This document shows, one piece after another, positions 1-9,158 of a stretch of DNA of 64,000 nucleotides. The stretch's first letter is position 1, and the number at the start of each line of letters is the position of its first letter. The position numbers and the translations under genes are program-made. Source of the DNA: Arthrobacter cryoconiti (GTDB lineage Bacteria; Actinomycetota; Actinomycetes; Actinomycetales; Micrococcaceae); contig NZ_JAJJBU010000013.1 of assembly GCF_020905375.1 (NCBI RefSeq), positions 1 to 64,000 on the forward strand, given 5' to 3'. The notes below the pieces were generated by a model. It was not told the DNA's origin, searched no databases, and saw only the letters and a program-made list of their open reading frames with translations.

Positions 1-3
1 CTC

Positions 4-1851
4 TTACTTCACGAGGGAGACGTTGAGGTTGTTGCCTGAGGGATTGGAAATCAGGCAATCAACGCGGCGGTCCCCGGAATTGGTCCAGGTGGATTCCGAG
101 GGGTATGCGCTGGCCTGCTTGAGATCCTTAAACGACTTGGCTTCATTGGTGAGAGAAACCCCCGCGCAAACCTCCTTGCCCTTGGCGCTCAATGCCTCAG
201 TGCCGGGAAAATCAGCGCCGTCCTCATAGTAGTAAGTGCCTACTAGCTGGGCTGAGTGAGGGCTGCTGCAAACGACGACGTCGGCCTTCTTGGATGGGGA
301 GGCGAAATCACGCAGACAGTCACCTTCAATCCAATCCAGAGGTGACGCGTTAGGTACGATCACATCAAAATCATCCGCGGGCGTAGCGGGACTCGTAGCG
401 GGACTCTTGGCTGTGGCATCCGGTGAAGGCTTCTGCTGCGCTGCCGAAGCAGTTGCTGCGGGCTGGGCCTCTCCTGAATTTACCTTTGCGGTACCGCTCA
501 GCATCCCAATAACCATCCAGATCAGCAAGACGACAAGGATGATCCCGATGACGGCTACACCCAAGATGATAAACAGCTTGTTCTTGCTTTGTGGGCGCCC
601 AGGACCACTAGGCCCTCCCGGGTTATTTTGCCAGGGTGCACCCGGTCCGCCAGGCCCAGTTGGCCCTCCAGGATTACCTGGTCCGCCGGGGCTGTTTTGC
701 CAGGGTGCACCCGGTCCGCCGGGGTTGCCCGGGATGGGGGGAGTGCCGCGCTGCGCTGGCGCACCATAAGGAGGCACTCCTGCCTGGGCTCCCGGCTGTC
801 CTCCGGAGCTCTGGGGACCAGCTTGGCCGTAAGGCGGCTGACCGCCTGGTTGACCGTAAGGTGGCTGGGCTCCTGGTCGGCTGTAGGGCGGTTGACCGCC
901 TGGTTGACCGTAAGCCGGCTGGGCTCCTGGTTGGCCGTTGGCTTGTTGGTTTTGTGGCCCGCCAGCCTGTCCGTAAGCCGCCTGTCCGTATGGCGGCTGA
1001 CCATAAGGCGGTTGGCCATAAGGGGGTTGCGCGGGAGGCTGTATCGGGGCCCCATGAACCTCGGGGGACTGGCCGGGTGCGGGAGGTTGATTGCCCGATG
1101 CTGCGGCAAGGGCCGCAGCATCGGCTTCGCTCTGAGCCAACTGACCCGGTGACTGCCACGCGTTAGCTTTGGGTTGCCACGGAGTTGCGGATTGCTGCCA
1201 TGGCGTTTGTGGACGATGCCACCCTGAGCCGTCGTCGATCCCCCGGCCCTTGTAGGCCGGCGCAGCTCCCGATTCCGGCGTTGCTGGCGGGAGAGGCTCG
1301 CCATCTGGCGTTTCGGAATGGGCGGACGGTTCGTTGTGAGCTTGCGGCGCATTCGCGGGGGCTGCGGGAGGTTCCAGCGGCATGTCAGGCGCGGAGGCCG
1401 ACGCAGGAGCCTGGGACGTTGTAGGTTCCGGTGTCGGCGCGTGAGCAGCTTCAGGGGCCTGGTCCGGTGTGGATGGCGTGGGTGCAGACCACGGGTTACT
1501 AGCTACCGGCGGCTTCGTAAAGTCGGTGCGCAGCACAGTTGATTCGTCGACGTCGGAGTCCTTGTGCTCCGTAAAATCCAGACGTGCGGGCGGGATGTTG
1601 GAGAGCACCTCGGAAGCGGGAAGCTGGGCTGAACGCTCAGCTTCGCGTTCCACCTTGGCTGCCTCTGCCTCGACCTCGTCTAGATTGACACTCTCCGCCA
1701 CATCCGCACTGATCGCGGCATCACCTAGCTGTGGCTGGGACAACTCAAAGTCGGTCTCGGAAAGCTGAGATTCATGCTCTGCCTGCGGGCCTTCGCCAGC
1801 TTTATTGCCATCTACGTTGCTTGCGTCGTTCTGATCGTTCGTTTCGCTCAC
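4..1851 (-). CDS. Proline/glycine/glutamine-rich membrane protein with septum-formation-like C-terminal domain
   Basis: The protein has about 615 residues. The N-terminal two thirds is acidic and then proline-rich, with repeated PYGQPGG/PPYGQ units. One membrane helix (about residues 425-450, core [16 protein letters not shown]) follows. The outer C-terminal domain has four cysteines, in [21 protein letters not shown] and VDCLIS. This cysteine pattern with the SSPHSAQ motif fits the Septum_form family of actinobacterial single-pass proteins. I chose the GTG start because AAGGAAGG lies 10 nt upstream and the product begins with a plausible MSETND; the frame itself stays open to 2103. A role in septum or envelope assembly is inferred from family resemblance only. 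The low-complexity tail is probably cytoplasmic and disordered. Confidence 0.75.
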   Translation of the reverse strand: MSETNDQNDASNVDGNKAGEGPQAEHESQLSETDFELSQPQLGDAAISADVAESVNLDEVEAEAAKVEREAERSAQLPASEVLSNIPPARLDFTEHKDSDVDESTVLRTDFTKPPVASNPWSAPTPSTPDQAPEAAHAPTPEPTTSQAPASASAPDMPLEPPAAPANAPQAHNEPSAHSETPDGEPLPPATPESGAAPAYKGRGIDDGSGWHRPQTPWQQSATPWQPKANAWQSPGQLAQSEADAAALAAASGNQPPAPGQSPEVHGAPIQPPAQPPYGQPPYGQPPYGQAAYGQAGGPQNQQANGQPGAQPAYGQPGGQPPYSRPGAQPPYGQPGGQPPYGQAGPQSSGGQPGAQAGVPPYGAPAQRGTPPIPGNPGGPGAPWQNSPGGPGNPGGPTGPGGPGAPWQNNPGGPSGPGRPQSKNKLFIILGVAVIGIILVVLLIWMVIGMLSGTAKVNSGEAQPAATASAAQQKPSPDATAKSPATSPATPADDFDVIVPNASPLDWIEGDCLRDFASPSKKADVVVCSSPHSAQLVGTYYYEDGADFPGTEALSAKGKEVCAGVSLTNEAKSFKDLKQASAYPSESTWTNSGDRRVDCLISNPSGNNLNVSLVK

Positions 1852-1935
1852 GAAGAACCAACCTTCCTTGCTGCGCCGGATGGTGGCACAAGATCTCTCG
1901 CCTGACAGAAGTGGATTGCCCCTACGCTCACGGAA

Positions 1936-1964
1936 ATAATGGTGAGTGGACCCGGTGACGTAAA
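1936..1964 (-). promoter_or_regulatory. Candidate sigma-70-type promoter of the septum-formation-like gene
   Basis: On the minus strand TTTACG (1959-1964) and CATTAT (1936-1941) are separated by 17 nt, each matching consensus at four of six positions. Transcription from here would leave a leader of roughly 80 nt. The rest of the 350-base gap 1852-2201 shows only the ribosome binding site AAGGGGG before the DUF3073 gene. Confidence 0.3.
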
Positions 1965-2201
1965 GACCAAAAATTATGCTCTTGCTAGAAAATACTCCCC
2001 ATGTAACGCACTCTACCGAACATTTGACGCTCTGCAGAGGATATTGAGGGGTTCGCCATGGGGAGAACAACCCATAAGCGGACACGATCGCTGCAGAACT
2101 CATGTAATCTAGGACTTACGACAAATTGACCGAATATTCCGGAGCCTCGCTCTCAGCCCGAGCGACCACCTCCGGTCCAAGTGTAAAAAGGGGGTCACGC
2201 C

Positions 2202-2432
2202 ATGGGGCGCGGCCGTCAAAAGGCGAAGGCAACCAAGCAGGCTCGGGACATTAAGTACTACTCCCCGAACACTGACTATTCCGCTCTGCAAAAAGAGCTC
2301 GGTGAGACCACTCGGCGTGCCCCGAGCCATCACATTGAGCTTCCGCCAGAGCCAGATTATTCGGCATATGAAGATAAGTATGCAGATCAGTTTCAGGACG
2401 ACGACGAAGTGGACTCCCGCCGCATAGGCTAG
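2202..2432 (+). CDS. DUF3073 family protein
   Basis: A small, highly charged protein of 76 residues that starts MGRGRQKAK. It has a basic N-terminus, a central DIKYYSPNTDYSALQKEL segment and an acidic tail. This is the typical architecture of DUF3073, a short actinobacterial family of unknown function that commonly sits beside purM and purF, as here. The ATG is preceded by AAGGGGG at good spacing. The gene converges with purM, and the 229-bp gap between them holds the long palindrome. No catalytic motif is visible. The basic head suggests nucleic-acid contact, but that is inference. Confidence 0.85.
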   Translation: MGRGRQKAKATKQARDIKYYSPNTDYSALQKELGETTRRAPSHHIELPPEPDYSAYEDKYADQFQDDDEVDSRRIG

Positions 2433-2579
2433 GACCGCTTCGGCGTCACTCTCAACAGTCTTCGCACCGTGATGGGGTTCTCTAATGCCCTCTCACAGTG
2501 GAATGCTGAGGTTAGTGGCGCGGTCGTCCTGCAATTCCGCATGCCTCACGCCAGGCGCATCAGTTAACTATATTGCTGC

Positions 2580-2645
2580 CGTCGCGCCTGGTTGCGCTTC
2601 TCGCGCCCGGTTAACCGGGCGCGAGAAGCGCAACCAGGCGCGACG
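2580..2645. repeat. 66-bp perfect palindrome between DUF3073 and purM
   Basis: Positions 2580-2612 are the exact reverse complement of 2613-2645, with no spacer (centre GGTTAACC). It lies between two convergent genes, 17 bp past the purM stop. As RNA it would form a very stable GC-rich hairpin on either strand, so a bidirectional terminator or stability element is plausible. Neither side has a T tract, so it is not a textbook rho-independent terminator. Confidence 0.9.
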
Positions 2646-2661
2646 ATGGTGTGTCGCTATC

Positions 2662-3804
2662 CTAAGACGCGTAGTTGCCCACTAGGCGAACAGCACCGCC
2701 GTCGACTCCCTTGGCGCCCTGCGTGTAGTCGGTGCCGGTACGGTCCGCGTCGGCCGCCTCAGCGGCGACAGTCCCCATAACCCACGACGGCAGGCCGCGG
2801 GAGTTCAGGCGGGCCACGGCGTCGTCGGCTGCGTCGGCGGAAACCACGGCAACCATACCTACGCCGAGGTTAAGTGTGCGCTCCAGGTCGGCAAGAGGGA
2901 CGTTGCCCAGCTGTGAGACCAGGTTGAAGATGGCCGGCAAGCTCCAGGTGGAGCGATCCACTGTGGCGATCAGGCCCTGTGGAAGAACGCGCGCCAGATT
3001 CGCTGCCAGGCCTCCTCCTGTGACATGGCTGAAGCCGTGCACGGCTTTCTCCGCGGTGACCGGTAGGAAACGTGTCAGATCCAGGCAGTCTGCGGCGTAG
3101 ACGCGGGTGGGTTCTAGGAGTTCTTCGCCCAGAGTGCGGCCCAATTCGGAAACCTCGCGGTCCAGAGCCCAACCTGCATGATTGATGACGCGACGGACCA
3201 AAGAATAACCGTTGGAGTGCAATCCGGAGGAGGCCATGGCGATGATGACATCGCCTGCACGCACGCGCTCTGGGCCCAGCAGTAATTCTGCCTCAACAAC
3301 TCCTGTGCAGGCGCCAGCGACGTCGTATTCGTCAGGGGCCAAGAGGCCAGGGTGCTCGGCCGTCTCACCGCCGACCAACGCGGTACCGGCCACCTTACAG
3401 GCAGCCGCAATACCGCGCACAATGTCTGCCACCCGTTCGGGAACAACCTTGCCCGTGGCAATGTAGTCGGTCATGAATAGTGGTTCGGCCCCCACTACTA
3501 CGATGTCGTCGACTACCATGCCGACCAAGTCATACCCGATCGTGTCGTGGATATCCATTGCCTGGGCAATAGCTACCTTTGTCCCGACGCCATCGGTGGA
3601 TGTGGCCAGGTACGGCTTCTTGTACGTGAGTAGCTTTGAGACGTCATACAGGCCGGCAAATCCGCCAAACCCGCCGATCACAGAAGGACCGTGCGTTGCC
3701 TTGACAGCCTCTTTCATGAGGTCGACGGCGCGGTCCCCAGCTTCGGTGTCAACACCGGCGCTGGCGTAGGTGATGGAGGCGCGCTCTTGGGAGGCGTTGG
3801 TCAT
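2662..3804 (-). CDS. purM: Phosphoribosylformylglycinamidine cyclo-ligase (AIR synthetase)
   Basis: The 380-residue product makes 5-aminoimidazole ribonucleotide from FGAM with ATP, the fifth step of purine synthesis. Family landmarks are YASAGVDTEAGD at the N-terminus, the glycine-rich GGFGGFAGLYD, the metal and nucleotide segment STDGVGTKVAIA, GGETAEHPG and the C-terminal HVTGGGLAANLARVLP. Its length is somewhat above the usual 340-350 because of a C-terminal extension. The ATG lies 12 nt after purF, so the two are almost certainly co-transcribed with purF first. The neighbouring DUF3073 gene is a common actinobacterial arrangement. Confidence 0.97.
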   Translation of the reverse strand: MTNASQERASITYASAGVDTEAGDRAVDLMKEAVKATHGPSVIGGFGGFAGLYDVSKLLTYKKPYLATSTDGVGTKVAIAQAMDIHDTIGYDLVGMVVDDIVVVGAEPLFMTDYIATGKVVPERVADIVRGIAAACKVAGTALVGGETAEHPGLLAPDEYDVAGACTGVVEAELLLGPERVRAGDVIIAMASSGLHSNGYSLVRRVINHAGWALDREVSELGRTLGEELLEPTRVYAADCLDLTRFLPVTAEKAVHGFSHVTGGGLAANLARVLPQGLIATVDRSTWSLPAIFNLVSQLGNVPLADLERTLNLGVGMVAVVSADAADDAVARLNSRGLPSWVMGTVAAEAADADRTGTDYTQGAKGVDGGAVRLVGNYAS

Positions 3805-3816
3805 GGCGTCTCTTTC

Positions 3817-5382
3817 TTATGAACCGTTTGAGGCGGTGCGGTCTTTGTCGGTGAGGATGCTTTCCAGCTCAGAGTCCGGTCCAGGCTCGCAGCCGTTGGA
3901 GGGAGTGGCATCGTCGGTTTTGGTTCGCTCTAGTAAGTTCTTGCCCAGCCGATCGCTGGAAGGAAGCTCGATCGGGTAGGTCCCGGTGAAGCAGGCCGTG
4001 CAGAGGCGTTCACGCGGTTGCAAGGTGGCATCGATCATGCCGTCTTCGGTTATGTACGCCAGCGAGTCGGCGCCAATGGACTTGGCGATTTCATCGACTG
4101 CTGCACCGTTGGCTATGAGCTCTGCGCGTGAGGCAAAGTCAATTCCATAGAAGCACGGCCAGCGCACAGGCGGAGAGGAGATCTTCACATGAATTTCTGT
4201 GGCTCCGGCCTCCTTGAGCATGCGGACCACTGCGCGCTGGGTGTTACCGCGGACGATCGAATCGTCTACCACCACAATGCGCTTGCCGCGGATCACGGAT
4301 TCGAGAGCGTTGAGCTTGAGACGGATGCCCAGTTTACGGAGAGTTTCGCTGGGTTGGATGAAGGTACGTCCCACATAAGCGTTCTTGACGAAGCCGTGGG
4401 CGAACGGGATGCCGGATTCTTCGGCGTAACCGATGGCGGCTGGTGTGCCTGATTCCGGAACGGGGATGACAAGATCGGCATCTGCATGGTTCTCCCGGGC
4501 CAACTGGCGGCCCATTTCCACGCGAGCTTCGTACACCGAGCGTCCGGCGATTGTGGCGTCTGGGCGGGCCAGATACACGTACTCAAAGACGCAACCAGCA
4601 GGAGTGGCGGGCGCGAAGCGCTGGCTGCGCACGCCTTCTTCGTCAATTGCGATGAACTCACCGGGCTCAATTTCACGGATGAAGCTTGCACCCATTGTGG
4701 CCAGGGCGGCACCTTCTGAAGCCACCACCCAGCCGGTTTCCAGACGGCCCAAAACTAGGGGACGGACGCCGTGGGCGTCGCGTGCAGCGTAGAGAGTGCG
4801 TTCATCCATGAACACAAAGCAGAAGGCGCCGAGCACCTTTGGTAGGAGTTCCATGGCCGTTTCTTCTAGGGAACGGCCCTCCACGCCCTGAAGCAAGGTG
4901 GTGACTAGCGCGGTGTCAGAGGTATTGCCTTGTGCCATTTCGCCAGCGGTAGGCACGCCGTACTTCTCCAGCACCATCTCGTAGAGTTCCGCCGAGTTGG
5001 TGAGGTTGCCGTTGTGGGCCAGAGCAACTGTTCCGCTGCCTGTGGCGCCCAAGGTTGGTTGCGCATTGGCCCAGTTGGATGAACCCGTCGTGGAATACCG
5101 GCAGTGGCCTACAGCCATGTGCCCGGTGAGCGTGTTTAGAGTAGATTCGTCAAAGACCTGAGAGACGAGTCCCATGTCTTTGTAGACACTGATCCGTTTG
5201 CCATCGCTTGTTGCGATGCCCGCAGATTCTTGGCCACGGTGCTGTAAGGAATACAGCCCGTAATAGGTTAGTTTTGCAACCTCTTCGCCGGGTGCCCAGA
5301 TGCCCAGGACGCCACAAGCGTCCTGGGGTCCCTTCTCGCCGGGTAAAAGATCATGGGAAAGTTTTCCGTCTCCGCGTGTCAC
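3817..5382 (-). CDS. purF: Amidophosphoribosyltransferase
   Basis: This is the first committed step of purine synthesis: PRPP plus glutamine gives phosphoribosylamine. The class II glutaminase nucleophile is Cys23 (QDACGVLG), preceded by a short propeptide that is normally cleaved. YSLQHRGQESAGIA and CRYSTTG follow. The phosphoribosyltransferase domain carries the PRPP motif VVVDDSIVRGNT, and the Fe-S-type C-terminal CTACFTG is present. Length (521) is normal. The start is a GTG (MTRGDGKLS). purM follows 12 nt downstream. The small membrane-protein gene 43 nt upstream on the same strand may belong to the same transcript. Confidence 0.97.
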   Translation of the reverse strand: MTRGDGKLSHDLLPGEKGPQDACGVLGIWAPGEEVAKLTYYGLYSLQHRGQESAGIATSDGKRISVYKDMGLVSQVFDESTLNTLTGHMAVGHCRYSTTGSSNWANAQPTLGATGSGTVALAHNGNLTNSAELYEMVLEKYGVPTAGEMAQGNTSDTALVTTLLQGVEGRSLEETAMELLPKVLGAFCFVFMDERTLYAARDAHGVRPLVLGRLETGWVVASEGAALATMGASFIREIEPGEFIAIDEEGVRSQRFAPATPAGCVFEYVYLARPDATIAGRSVYEARVEMGRQLARENHADADLVIPVPESGTPAAIGYAEESGIPFAHGFVKNAYVGRTFIQPSETLRKLGIRLKLNALESVIRGKRIVVVDDSIVRGNTQRAVVRMLKEAGATEIHVKISSPPVRWPCFYGIDFASRAELIANGAAVDEIAKSIGADSLAYITEDGMIDATLQPRERLCTACFTGTYPIELPSSDRLGKNLLERTKTDDATPSNGCEPGPDSELESILTDKDRTASNGS

Positions 5383-5425
5383 ACAAGAATTATCTCATGT
5401 ATCGGCGCGTGAGCCGAACGTCATT

Positions 5426-5773
5426 TTATAGAGCGCCAGACTCCGCTTGTTCGCCGTCGTTCTCTGGGACGGATTCGACGACGGCCCGTGTGGCCCGCCG
5501 GACGCTCACGCGATCCAGTATGAGGGCTACGACGGCACCCAGGCCGGCGCCGGGCAGGATCAGCAGAACTGCGAAGAAGCCGAAAATGCTACTAGGTTCA
5601 AAGGCCTCGATGCTGGGGGAAATGAGCGTCAGGATGCCGGCGACCACAAGGCCAAGAATTGCGCCCGCGATCAGAAATGGTACAAATTTGGGGGCCCGAC
5701 GGACCAGCAGCGCACGCCGTTGCGGGGACACTGGCTCAGTGTTTGAAGAATGCTCAACAGGCTGGGAAGTCAT
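5426..5773 (-). CDS. Small two-helix membrane protein upstream of purF
   Basis: The protein has 115 residues. A hydrophilic N-terminus ends in a basic patch (RRALLVRRAPK). Two strong transmembrane segments follow, around residues 32-52 (FLIAGAILGLVVAGILTLI) and 64-85, then a basic loop (RVSVRRATR) and an acidic tail. No enzymatic motif is visible and I do not recognise a named family. The same strand and 43-nt gap suggest it precedes purF in a transcript. Function unknown. Confidence 0.7.
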   Translation of the reverse strand: MTSQPVEHSSNTEPVSPQRRALLVRRAPKFVPFLIAGAILGLVVAGILTLISPSIEAFEPSSIFGFFAVLLILPGAGLGAVVALILDRVSVRRATRAVVESVPENDGEQAESGAL

Positions 5774-5853
5774 AGTTCAAGGGTACCGCCCGAAATGGAG
5801 AGGCCGGTGTGGGAGTAATGCAGCCCCGGTTGAGAGGCCTGCAGAACAGCCAA

Positions 5854-6429
5854 CTAAGGTGCGGTGGCAGGCGTGAGAAGTGGGGTGGCAATGCCAGCTG
5901 ACTCCTTGATGACCAGAGGTATCTTCCCACTTGGGTTGTCCCGCGCGGCCGCAGCCGCGACGGCATCGATCTGCTCTGGGGCAACATAAATGCTCACGGT
6001 GGCGCTGCGCCCGTCGGGAATGATCTTGTGGATGGCAGCACCTTGAAGAGAGGGAAGCTGCGATTGCCAGGTGGAGATGGCTTGGACGGCTCCTTGGAGC
6101 TGCTCCGCATTGAAATCAACTAGCTGAGGGATCGCGCCAGCCCCCTTGACGGCTTTCTCCGCTTCTTGCGTCGTGACGGCCACGTGCAATTCATTGTCCT
6201 GAATCCAAGCATCGGAATAGGCCGGGCCAAGGGATATTTTCAAGGAATCGTTTAATCGCAGTAAGTCGTTGGTGAGAGCATCGTTGGCTTGCTCAGAGAC
6301 TTGCGGCTGACTGCTGTTTGGGGACGTCGCGCTGTTACTTGCGGTGCTTCCGGCGGAACATCCACTCATGCCACATGCTCCCACCATCGCCGCGGCTAAT
6401 GCTGCGACGGCTAGTCTCCTATGGTTCAT
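5854..6429 (-). CDS. Lipoprotein resembling a stand-alone S1-protease (alpha-lytic type) prodomain
   Basis: The protein has 191 residues. The signal peptide ends in a lipobox-like MSGC (Cys24, or alternatively GAC at Cys19), then a Ser/Asn-rich linker. The body contains LGPAYSDAWI, then NELHVAVTT, AVKGAGAIPQLV and LQGAVQAI in order. This order and spacing is what I know from the prodomains of alpha-lytic or streptogrisin S1 proteases (AGAW.., L.VAVTD, AAV..AGA.P..V, L..A..AL). No protease domain follows. The gene starts 14 nt after the stop of the wall-anchored S1 protease on the same strand, so the two are probably co-transcribed. I infer a folding helper or inhibitor acting in trans outside the cell. 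It could instead be an unrelated lipoprotein. Confidence 0.65.
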   Translation of the reverse strand: MNHRRLAVAALAAAMVGACGMSGCSAGSTASNSATSPNSSQPQVSEQANDALTNDLLRLNDSLKISLGPAYSDAWIQDNELHVAVTTQEAEKAVKGAGAIPQLVDFNAEQLQGAVQAISTWQSQLPSLQGAAIHKIIPDGRSATVSIYVAPEQIDAVAAAAARDNPSGKIPLVIKESAGIATPLLTPATAP

Positions 6430-6443
6430 TGGGGTTCCCGAGC

Positions 6444-9008
6444 CTACAGTGTCCTGGTGCGTCTGCGGAAGAGCATGATTGCCCCGCTCATGAGCAGCAA
6501 AATTCCTGCCGCGCCGAGGCCCGCCACGGATGAAGGTACCCCGGTGTTGGCCAGGGGGATGGGACTGGATGGGTTAGCCGCCAGAGCCGCTACGGGGGGC
6601 GAGAGCACTGTAAATGTGGACGTCACGGGTGCCGAAGTGACACCGGACAGGCTTTGGGTTAAGACAAGTGTGTACACGCCGGGTGCCAGCGGATCGTTCA
6701 ACGTCAGGGACCATGTGCTGCCATTGACAGCTGGTGTGTAGCTTTGGCCGTTGAGCAATAAAGTGATCGTGGCTCCGGGAAGGTTGGTTCCGGAGATGGT
6801 GGTGGGAGCGGGATTGAAAACAATCTGCTGGTTGTCGGACAGCGTAGTGGACGACGGCGCCGTAGGGATGACGCTGAAGGTAAGCGTAGCCACGGGGGAG
6901 TCGGCCCAGCCAGCCAGGGTTTGCATGATGGTGGCGGTGTAGCTGCCCAAACCGAGGGCTGGGGAGAGGTGGATGGTCCACGTGCCGCCGGCATCCACAA
7001 CCGTGGTGAATGTCGTGGCACTGGCGAGGCTTCGGGTAGCAAATCGTTGCTTGTTATTGCTGAGTGTACGGGCAGCGTCTGCTTGGCTGCTGATGGCCAG
7101 GGTGAGCGTTGCTCCAGGGCGACCTGTTCCGGTAAAAAGTGAGACTGGGGAGGTGCCAGCTGCAGGCAGTTCAGTGGTGGCCGGCTCTGGCAGTGGCTCC
7201 AAGGCAACATCGAGGGAAGTGCTGGTTGTCAGGGAAGAGTTGAATCCGCTATGGGCCACCGCACTGATGGGGAACGTGCCAAGTTTGTTCGGTGCCGGAA
7301 GTGTCCATGCTCCACTGGCATCGAGCGGGACCGTGGTGGTGGCGCCGTCGATCGTGACGTCGACGGTAGTTCCAGCCGGCGCACCGGGCACCGTGCCCGT
7401 AATGGCCCCTTGCCGGTACACAGGGCTGGAGGAAGCAAACACTGGAGCGTTGAGGAAGATCTTGATGCTGTAGCCGTCAGTGGCGGCCAGCGCAGTGGGT
7501 AAGTCTGCGCTGATTGCCACAAGTGTTCCGTCAGGCATTTGACCGCCTGCACTCGTTAGCCCTACAGCCGTAGTGCCCGAAATGACGGGACCGCCGGAGT
7601 CGCCGGGGCCACTAGCCATGGAGCCGATCGAGGCAAAGCCACGGACGGCGCGCACGTCCAAAAGATTCCCCTGGGGATTATCCTGGGAGGGATAACCGAT
7701 TCCGGCAATGACGTAGACGCCTATTTCGTTCACTGCACCACACGTCCACCCAGTGGTTCTTCCTGATTTGCACACGGGTGCTCCCAGCACGGCGCTGGTG
7801 ACACCGGAAATCTGAACGTTCGCGGGGTCCTGGGAAATTTGCTCCGGAGTTGCAGGATTCCAGGAGCTTGCATTGCTCCAATGAGCCACGGCAGGCAACG
7901 GTGTCAGGGACGCAGCGATCCCGTCTATGACGGAGACATCGGTGCCAATATTTCCGTCCGCGGTTCCGTCTGGATTTTCTATGGTCCAGGCGTTGTTCAC
8001 GCCACCAAATTGTTGGAAGCCGAAGGACCCCAGCGGGGTCAGTTTGGTCACCGGTCCCTGGGCGTTTGTGGCGGCGGTGTCCGTGGCAGGGTTGGTGAGT
8101 GTGGTGACTTTGGCGGCCCCGTCTTCGGCACAGTGCCCTGCAGAGATCACGGCAGGGTGCCCGGATTTGTCGAAGGCGTTGAAGCCCGCACTGCACAGCC
8201 AACCGTTGGTATCGCTGGCATTGACGCTTGCGAAGTAGCCTTGGCCGTTGACTAAATTGTAGGGATCACCCGGAGCGAAATGTGCTTCGGCCGGACCGGC
8301 GGCTGCCTCAATCTTCACGTTTGGGTACTGGGCAGCAAATGCAGCAACGGACAGGGAAACTGGCTTCGCGAAACTCGTGGGAGTGGGTGTGGTGTTGGTT
8401 GCTCTGCCGGTACGGATGACGAATTCACCCGAAGCGTTCCGCGCTACCGAGAACAGGTCTCCCGCTCCAAAAGCCTTGACGTAGTCGCTAAAAAGAGCGT
8501 CAACGCTCGTGGCTTCAGCTTTTGCCACGGAGTTGGCAGGCTGGGAAGGTGCCACGGTGAGCTTGGCTACTCCGGCTATTCCAGCTGCTTTCGAGGCCGC
8601 ATGCGCAGCATCGGCAGCTGCCGCCTCGGTGTGGACAGTGATGGTGTTCCCTGTCAGGGAGACGACGGCGGAGGGGTCAACTGTGGTGACTTCCTTTTGA
8701 AGTGCCGCAGCCTTGGCCGCAAGCTTCCCCTGGGCATTGAACGTTTCAACGCTCATGCCTAGATCGCGTTTGAGAGCAACAGCGAGTCCGCCAGGCGCGG
8801 ATTCGGAGGCAACTGCGGGAGAGGGCGCCACCGTCGATGGGGCTGGTGTAGCCACCGGGGACTGTGCGGCCGGGGATTGCGTGCTGACCGGGTCGGAGGC
8901 CGGGGCGCCCAGTGCCGCGCTGGGAACAAACGTGCTGGCAAGGAAGACTGAGGCGGCGGCGCAGACCACAACCCCACGCCGATAAAAGGCGAGGGTGGAT
9001 GCTTGCAT
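6444..9008 (-). CDS. Cell-wall-anchored S1 family serine protease with Ig-like repeats
   Basis: The protein has 854 residues. A signal peptide (about 1-35) is followed by a Pro/Ser/Thr linker and a prodomain-like region (about 72-240). The trypsin-like domain has the catalytic triad His292 (SAGHC), Asp356 (GTDVSVIDG) and Ser470 (GPGDSGGPV). After it come about three Ig-like modules with recurring G.W.L/GTWTI strands. The C-terminus has LANTG, a hydrophobic helix and RRRTR, a class E-type sortase signal. It should be secreted, processed and attached to peptidoglycan; the substrate cannot be told from sequence. The downstream prodomain-like lipoprotein lies 14 nt after the stop. The ATG start gives an intact signal peptide. 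Confidence 0.9.
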   Translation of the reverse strand: MQASTLAFYRRGVVVCAAASVFLASTFVPSAALGAPASDPVSTQSPAAQSPVATPAPSTVAPSPAVASESAPGGLAVALKRDLGMSVETFNAQGKLAAKAAALQKEVTTVDPSAVVSLTGNTITVHTEAAAADAAHAASKAAGIAGVAKLTVAPSQPANSVAKAEATSVDALFSDYVKAFGAGDLFSVARNASGEFVIRTGRATNTTPTPTSFAKPVSLSVAAFAAQYPNVKIEAAAGPAEAHFAPGDPYNLVNGQGYFASVNASDTNGWLCSAGFNAFDKSGHPAVISAGHCAEDGAAKVTTLTNPATDTAATNAQGPVTKLTPLGSFGFQQFGGVNNAWTIENPDGTADGNIGTDVSVIDGIAASLTPLPAVAHWSNASSWNPATPEQISQDPANVQISGVTSAVLGAPVCKSGRTTGWTCGAVNEIGVYVIAGIGYPSQDNPQGNLLDVRAVRGFASIGSMASGPGDSGGPVISGTTAVGLTSAGGQMPDGTLVAISADLPTALAATDGYSIKIFLNAPVFASSSPVYRQGAITGTVPGAPAGTTVDVTIDGATTTVPLDASGAWTLPAPNKLGTFPISAVAHSGFNSSLTTSTSLDVALEPLPEPATTELPAAGTSPVSLFTGTGRPGATLTLAISSQADAARTLSNNKQRFATRSLASATTFTTVVDAGGTWTIHLSPALGLGSYTATIMQTLAGWADSPVATLTFSVIPTAPSSTTLSDNQQIVFNPAPTTISGTNLPGATITLLLNGQSYTPAVNGSTWSLTLNDPLAPGVYTLVLTQSLSGVTSAPVTSTFTVLSPPVAALAANPSSPIPLANTGVPSSVAGLGAAGILLLMSGAIMLFRRRTRTL

Positions 9009-9061
9009 GTGGTTCTCCCTGAGAAGGTCGACGCGGTTGGCCAGAATTTGAGGGTGAGGCT

Positions 9062-9112
9062 GATAGTACGTGTAAAACTACTATCAATGCCCAGCGTTGT
9101 GGGCAGAGTCAA
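9062..9112 (-). promoter_or_regulatory. Candidate control region of the S1 protease gene
   Basis: On the minus strand a good -35 (TTGACT, 9107-9112) lies about 100 nt before the protease ATG, but no strong -10 stands at 17 nt. Just downstream lies the inverted repeat GATAGTA-N10-TACTATC (9062-9068 and 9079-9085), which would sit over the -10/start region and could be an operator. The rest of the gap 9009-9158 is featureless. Confidence 0.3.
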
Positions 9113-9158
9113 GAGTTTAGTCCCTGAAGGCCGCGAATGTTACGCCAAACTGGCCGAA

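Noticed and set aside
555-1352. Several long open frames on both strands overlapping the proline-rich gene
   Set aside because: They arise from the repetitive Pro/Gly/Gln codons read in other frames and have unnatural Arg/Trp-rich composition.
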